A stretch of 64,000 nucleotides of DNA from Oscillospiraceae bacterium (GTDB taxonomy: Bacteria; Bacillota; Clostridia; Oscillospirales; Acutalibacteraceae): the NCBI GenBank assembly GCA_029219165.1, contig JAQXSW010000007.1, positions 62,001-126,000 of the forward strand, in the 5' to 3' direction. Each line of letters starts with the position of its first letter. Within the stretch, counting starts at the first letter, position 1. Both the position numbers and the translations under genes were made by a program. Positions 59,455-64,000 of this stretch are shown piece after piece. The notes below the pieces were generated by a model that saw only the letters and a program-made list of their open reading frames with translations, was not told the DNA's origin and ran no database searches.

Positions 59455-61975
59455 CTATTTGTTCATTTTCTAAATCATCGCTTACGCTTTCTTCATTTTC
59501 ATGTTTTACTGATGATAATGTAATTAATCTGTCATCTCCGGTAATTCTCATTACCTTAACACCTTTTGCAGGTCTTGAAACACAATTAATAGTTTCTGAT
59601 GCAATTCTAATAATTACACCTGCTGAAGAAATCATGATTATATCATCATCTGGTTCAACCATTCTAATTGCGGCAACTTTTCCATATTTTTCTACTCTGT
59701 AATTCAAAAGTCCTGAGCCACCGCGTTTTTGAATTTTATAATCTTGAGATTCAGATCTTCTTCCATATCCAAGTTCAGATACTGTAAGAACTGTTGTTCC
59801 TTCACGAATAACGTCAAATCCGACAACTTCGTCGTCTGCCTTTTTAAGAGTAATAGATTTTACTCCCCTTGCTGTTCTGCCAAGACTTCTTGCATCTTGT
59901 TCATTAAATCTTATACTCATTCCCTCACGGGTTGCAACCAAAAGGTCGTCATTACCGCTTGTAAGTCTTACCCAGGCAAGTTCGTCATCTTCATCAAGAT
60001 TAATTGCAATAAGTCCACTCTTACGGATATTTTTATAGTCTGTAAGAGGTGTTCTTTTTATTATGCCCTTCTTTGTCATCATACAAAGGAAGTCATTTTC
60101 TGGAATTTCTTGAGGAATTGAAATCATTGAGGTGATTTTTTCATCACTTTCAAGCTGAAGTAGATTAATAATATTCATACCCTTTGATGTTCTACTTCCC
60201 TCAGGAATTTCATACCCGCGTAATTTAAAGGTTCTTCCCGTATTTGTGAAGAATTGAATATGATCATGAGAAGATGCAGTAAACATTGTAACTGTTACGT
60301 CTTCTTCCCTCTGTGTCATACCGGTTACGCCACGACCGCCACGTTTTTGAATCTTATAAACATCAGATGGTTGACGCTTAACATATCCAAACCGTGTGAG
60401 AGTATAAACGCAATCCTCAACCGGAATAAGGTCTTCAATATCAACTTCTCCGGAAACGTTACATATTTCTGTTCTTCTTTCATCAGAAAATTTTTCTGCA
60501 ATCTGTCTTGATTCTTCTTTGATCAAGTTCATGAGAACTGTTTCATCAGAAAGAATTGACTCATATTCAGCGATCTTTGCGTGAATAGAGTTTAATTCCT
60601 CTGTTATTTTTAGAATTTCCAAGCCTGCAAGTTGACCAAGTCTAAATGCAACTATTGCTGTTGCTTGTGGTTCATCAAAGCCAAACTTTTCCATAATTGC
60701 AAGTTTAGCTTCTGCTTGTCCACCCTTACAATGTCTAATTGTATCAATAATATCGTCTACAATATCAATTGCTCTTGCAAGACCTTCTAAAATATGTGCT
60801 CTTTCTTGCGCTTTCTTAAGTTCAAACTTTGTTCTTCTTGTAACAATATCTTTTTGGAAATTAATGAATTCTATAAGATATTCTTTCAGTGTTAAAATCT
60901 TTGGCTGTCCATCTACAATACAAAGATTAATTACACCAAATGACGTTTGAAGTTGTGTATATTGGAATAATTGATTAAGAATAACATTTGGATTCCCATC
61001 GCGTTTTAAATCAATTGAAATATACATACCTTGCATTGAAGAATAGTCATTTACATCTGCAATGCCCTCTATTCTCTTTTCTTTTACAAGATCAGCAATA
61101 GATTCAATAAGGCGTGCCTTATTTACACCATATGGTATTTCAGTTACCTTGATTTCAAAACGACCATTTGATTTTTCAACTATTTCTGTTTTTGCTCGTA
61201 CAGTTATTTTTCCTCTACCTGTTGCATATGCTGCTCGTATTCCAGAGCGACCCATAATTATTCCCGCTGTAGGAAAATCCGGACCAGGAATATATTCCAT
61301 AAGTTCTGCAATTTCTATGTCCGGGTTATCTATTACCGCACACATACCATCAATTACTTCTCCCAAATTATGTGGAGGAATATTTGTTGCCATACCTACA
61401 GCAATACCCATAGATCCATTAACTAATAAATTAGGGAAACGGACAGGTAAAACTGTCGGTTCTTTCAAACGATCATCATAGTTAGGTACAAAATCTACAG
61501 TGTCTTTATCAATATCAGCCATCATTTTTACTGATAGTTTTGACATTCTAGATTCGGTATAACGGTAAGCCGCAGCAGGATCACCATCTATAGAACCGAA
61601 GTTTCCGTGTCCGTCAACAAGTGTATATCTCATTGAGAAATCTTGGGCAAGACGAACCATTGCATCATAAACAGATGCATCACCATGTGGATGATATCTA
61701 CCAAGCACTGAACCTACGGTATCTGCACACTTTCTATATGGTTTCTCAGGTGTTAATCCATTTTCATGCATTGTATATACAATTCTTCTATGAACCGGTT
61801 TAAGTCCATCTCTTACATCTGGAATAGCACGTGAAATAATAACAGACATAGAGTAGTCGAGGAATGAACGCTTCATTTCATCACTGATATCAGCTTGTAC
61901 AATTGTTGTTGTCTGTAAACTGTCTCTAAACTCTTGTTCTTTTTGTTTTTGCATTTCTGCTGAAACTTTTGCCAT
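59438..61975 (-). CDS. gyrA: DNA gyrase subunit A
   Basis: Start at ATG 61975 (MAKVSAEMQ), nine bases after GGAGG; the ATG at 61981 is too close. 845 residues. Catalytic region [21 protein letters not shown] (active Tyr near 119), and the GyrA box [10 protein letters not shown] separating gyrase from topoisomerase IV. Acidic C-terminus. The gyrB stop lies 14 bases upstream, so gyrBA is one operon. Confidence 0.96.
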   Translation of the reverse strand: MAKVSAEMQKQKEQEFRDSLQTTTIVQADISDEMKRSFLDYSMSVIISRAIPDVRDGLKPVHRRIVYTMHENGLTPEKPYRKCADTVGSVLGRYHPHGDASVYDAMVRLAQDFSMRYTLVDGHGNFGSIDGDPAAAYRYTESRMSKLSVKMMADIDKDTVDFVPNYDDRLKEPTVLPVRFPNLLVNGSMGIAVGMATNIPPHNLGEVIDGMCAVIDNPDIEIAELMEYIPGPDFPTAGIIMGRSGIRAAYATGRGKITVRAKTEIVEKSNGRFEIKVTEIPYGVNKARLIESIADLVKEKRIEGIADVNDYSSMQGMYISIDLKRDGNPNVILNQLFQYTQLQTSFGVINLCIVDGQPKILTLKEYLIEFINFQKDIVTRRTKFELKKAQERAHILEGLARAIDIVDDIIDTIRHCKGGQAEAKLAIMEKFGFDEPQATAIVAFRLGQLAGLEILKITEELNSIHAKIAEYESILSDETVLMNLIKEESRQIAEKFSDERRTEICNVSGEVDIEDLIPVEDCVYTLTRFGYVKRQPSDVYKIQKRGGRGVTGMTQREEDVTVTMFTASSHDHIQFFTNTGRTFKLRGYEIPEGSRTSKGMNIINLLQLESDEKITSMISIPQEIPENDFLCMMTKKGIIKRTPLTDYKNIRKSGLIAINLDEDDELAWVRLTSGNDDLLVATREGMSIRFNEQDARSLGRTARGVKSITLKKADDEVVGFDVIREGTTVLTVSELGYGRRSESQDYKIQKRGGSGLLNYRVEKYGKVAAIRMVEPDDDIIMISSAGVIIRIASETINCVSRPAKGVKVMRITGDDRLITLSSVKHENEESVSDDLENEQIEENHE

Positions 61976-61989
61976 ATTCATTCCCCTCC

Positions 61990-64000
<2,011 letters not shown>

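Overview
The window looks like the chromosome of a low-GC, monoderm member of the Clostridia (Eubacteriales). Supporting signs are strong Shine-Dalgarno sites before nearly every gene, AT-rich codon use, a SpoVT sporulation regulator, DUF951/DUF975/DUF5702/DUF6514 proteins, a GGGtGRT protein, a secretin-free Tad pilus locus and LCP and FtsW/RodA wall genes. Nearly all of it is chromosomal core. I see no phage, no CRISPR array and no intact transposase.

Layout. 1-4408: molybdenum/tungsten cofactor genes (moeA fragment, mogA/moaB type, moaA) divergent from a tungstate ABC transporter; the transporter is preceded by a probable Moco/Tuco riboswitch and its binding protein looks circularly permuted. 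4452-9343: housekeeping run (M18 peptidase, lytic transglycosylase, coaE, tsaC, prfA, DUF951). 9486-14219: nadE and a one-carbon folate block (5-formyl-THF cyclo-ligase divergent from fhs-fchA-folD). 14233-22600: Rrf2 regulator, methyltransferase, ileS, spoVT, then metY-nifS-nifU behind a promoter with palindromic repeats and a 21-codon leader peptide ending in Cys-Cys-Ser. 22656-27935: P-loop ATPase, tRNA-Pro, YczE-type membrane protein, HAD phosphatase, a junction of two gene remnants, a family I.5-like lipase and a TetR regulator. 27936-30225: gene-poor, very AT-rich patch with small genes, an orphan Phd/YefM antitoxin and an array of CCTAT/ATAGG boxes. 30234-38312: EamA transporter, DUF975, glmS, YfbR-like nucleotidase, small membrane protein, and an FHA-FtsW/RodA-PBP operon. 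38363-39330: a frameshifted alpha/beta hydrolase. 39503-48685: a Tad (type IVc) pilus operon on the minus strand. 48798-64000: secreted lipoprotein, a free-standing 5S rRNA gene, mnmA, PHP phosphoesterase, an NifU-like/GGGtGRT pair, DUF6514, LytTR regulator, AI-2E family transporter, dCMP deaminase, LCP protein, gyrA and gyrB (gyrB probably runs off the right edge).

How it fits together. The Mo/W cofactor genes and tungstate uptake plus the formate-THF enzymes point to an anaerobe using W/Mo enzymes (for example formate dehydrogenase) and folate one-carbon chemistry; the enzymes themselves are not in view. The Rrf2 regulator, metY, nifS and nifU form a sulfur/Fe-S module whose control seems to be layered: operator-like repeats at the promoter and a cysteine-sensing leader ORF. 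The most unusual items are the permuted TupA, the Cys-Cys leader ORF, the FolD lacking two cyclohydrolase residues beside FchA, the ATAGG/CCTAT array beside an orphan antitoxin, and a terminator with a second perfect hairpin lodged in its loop.
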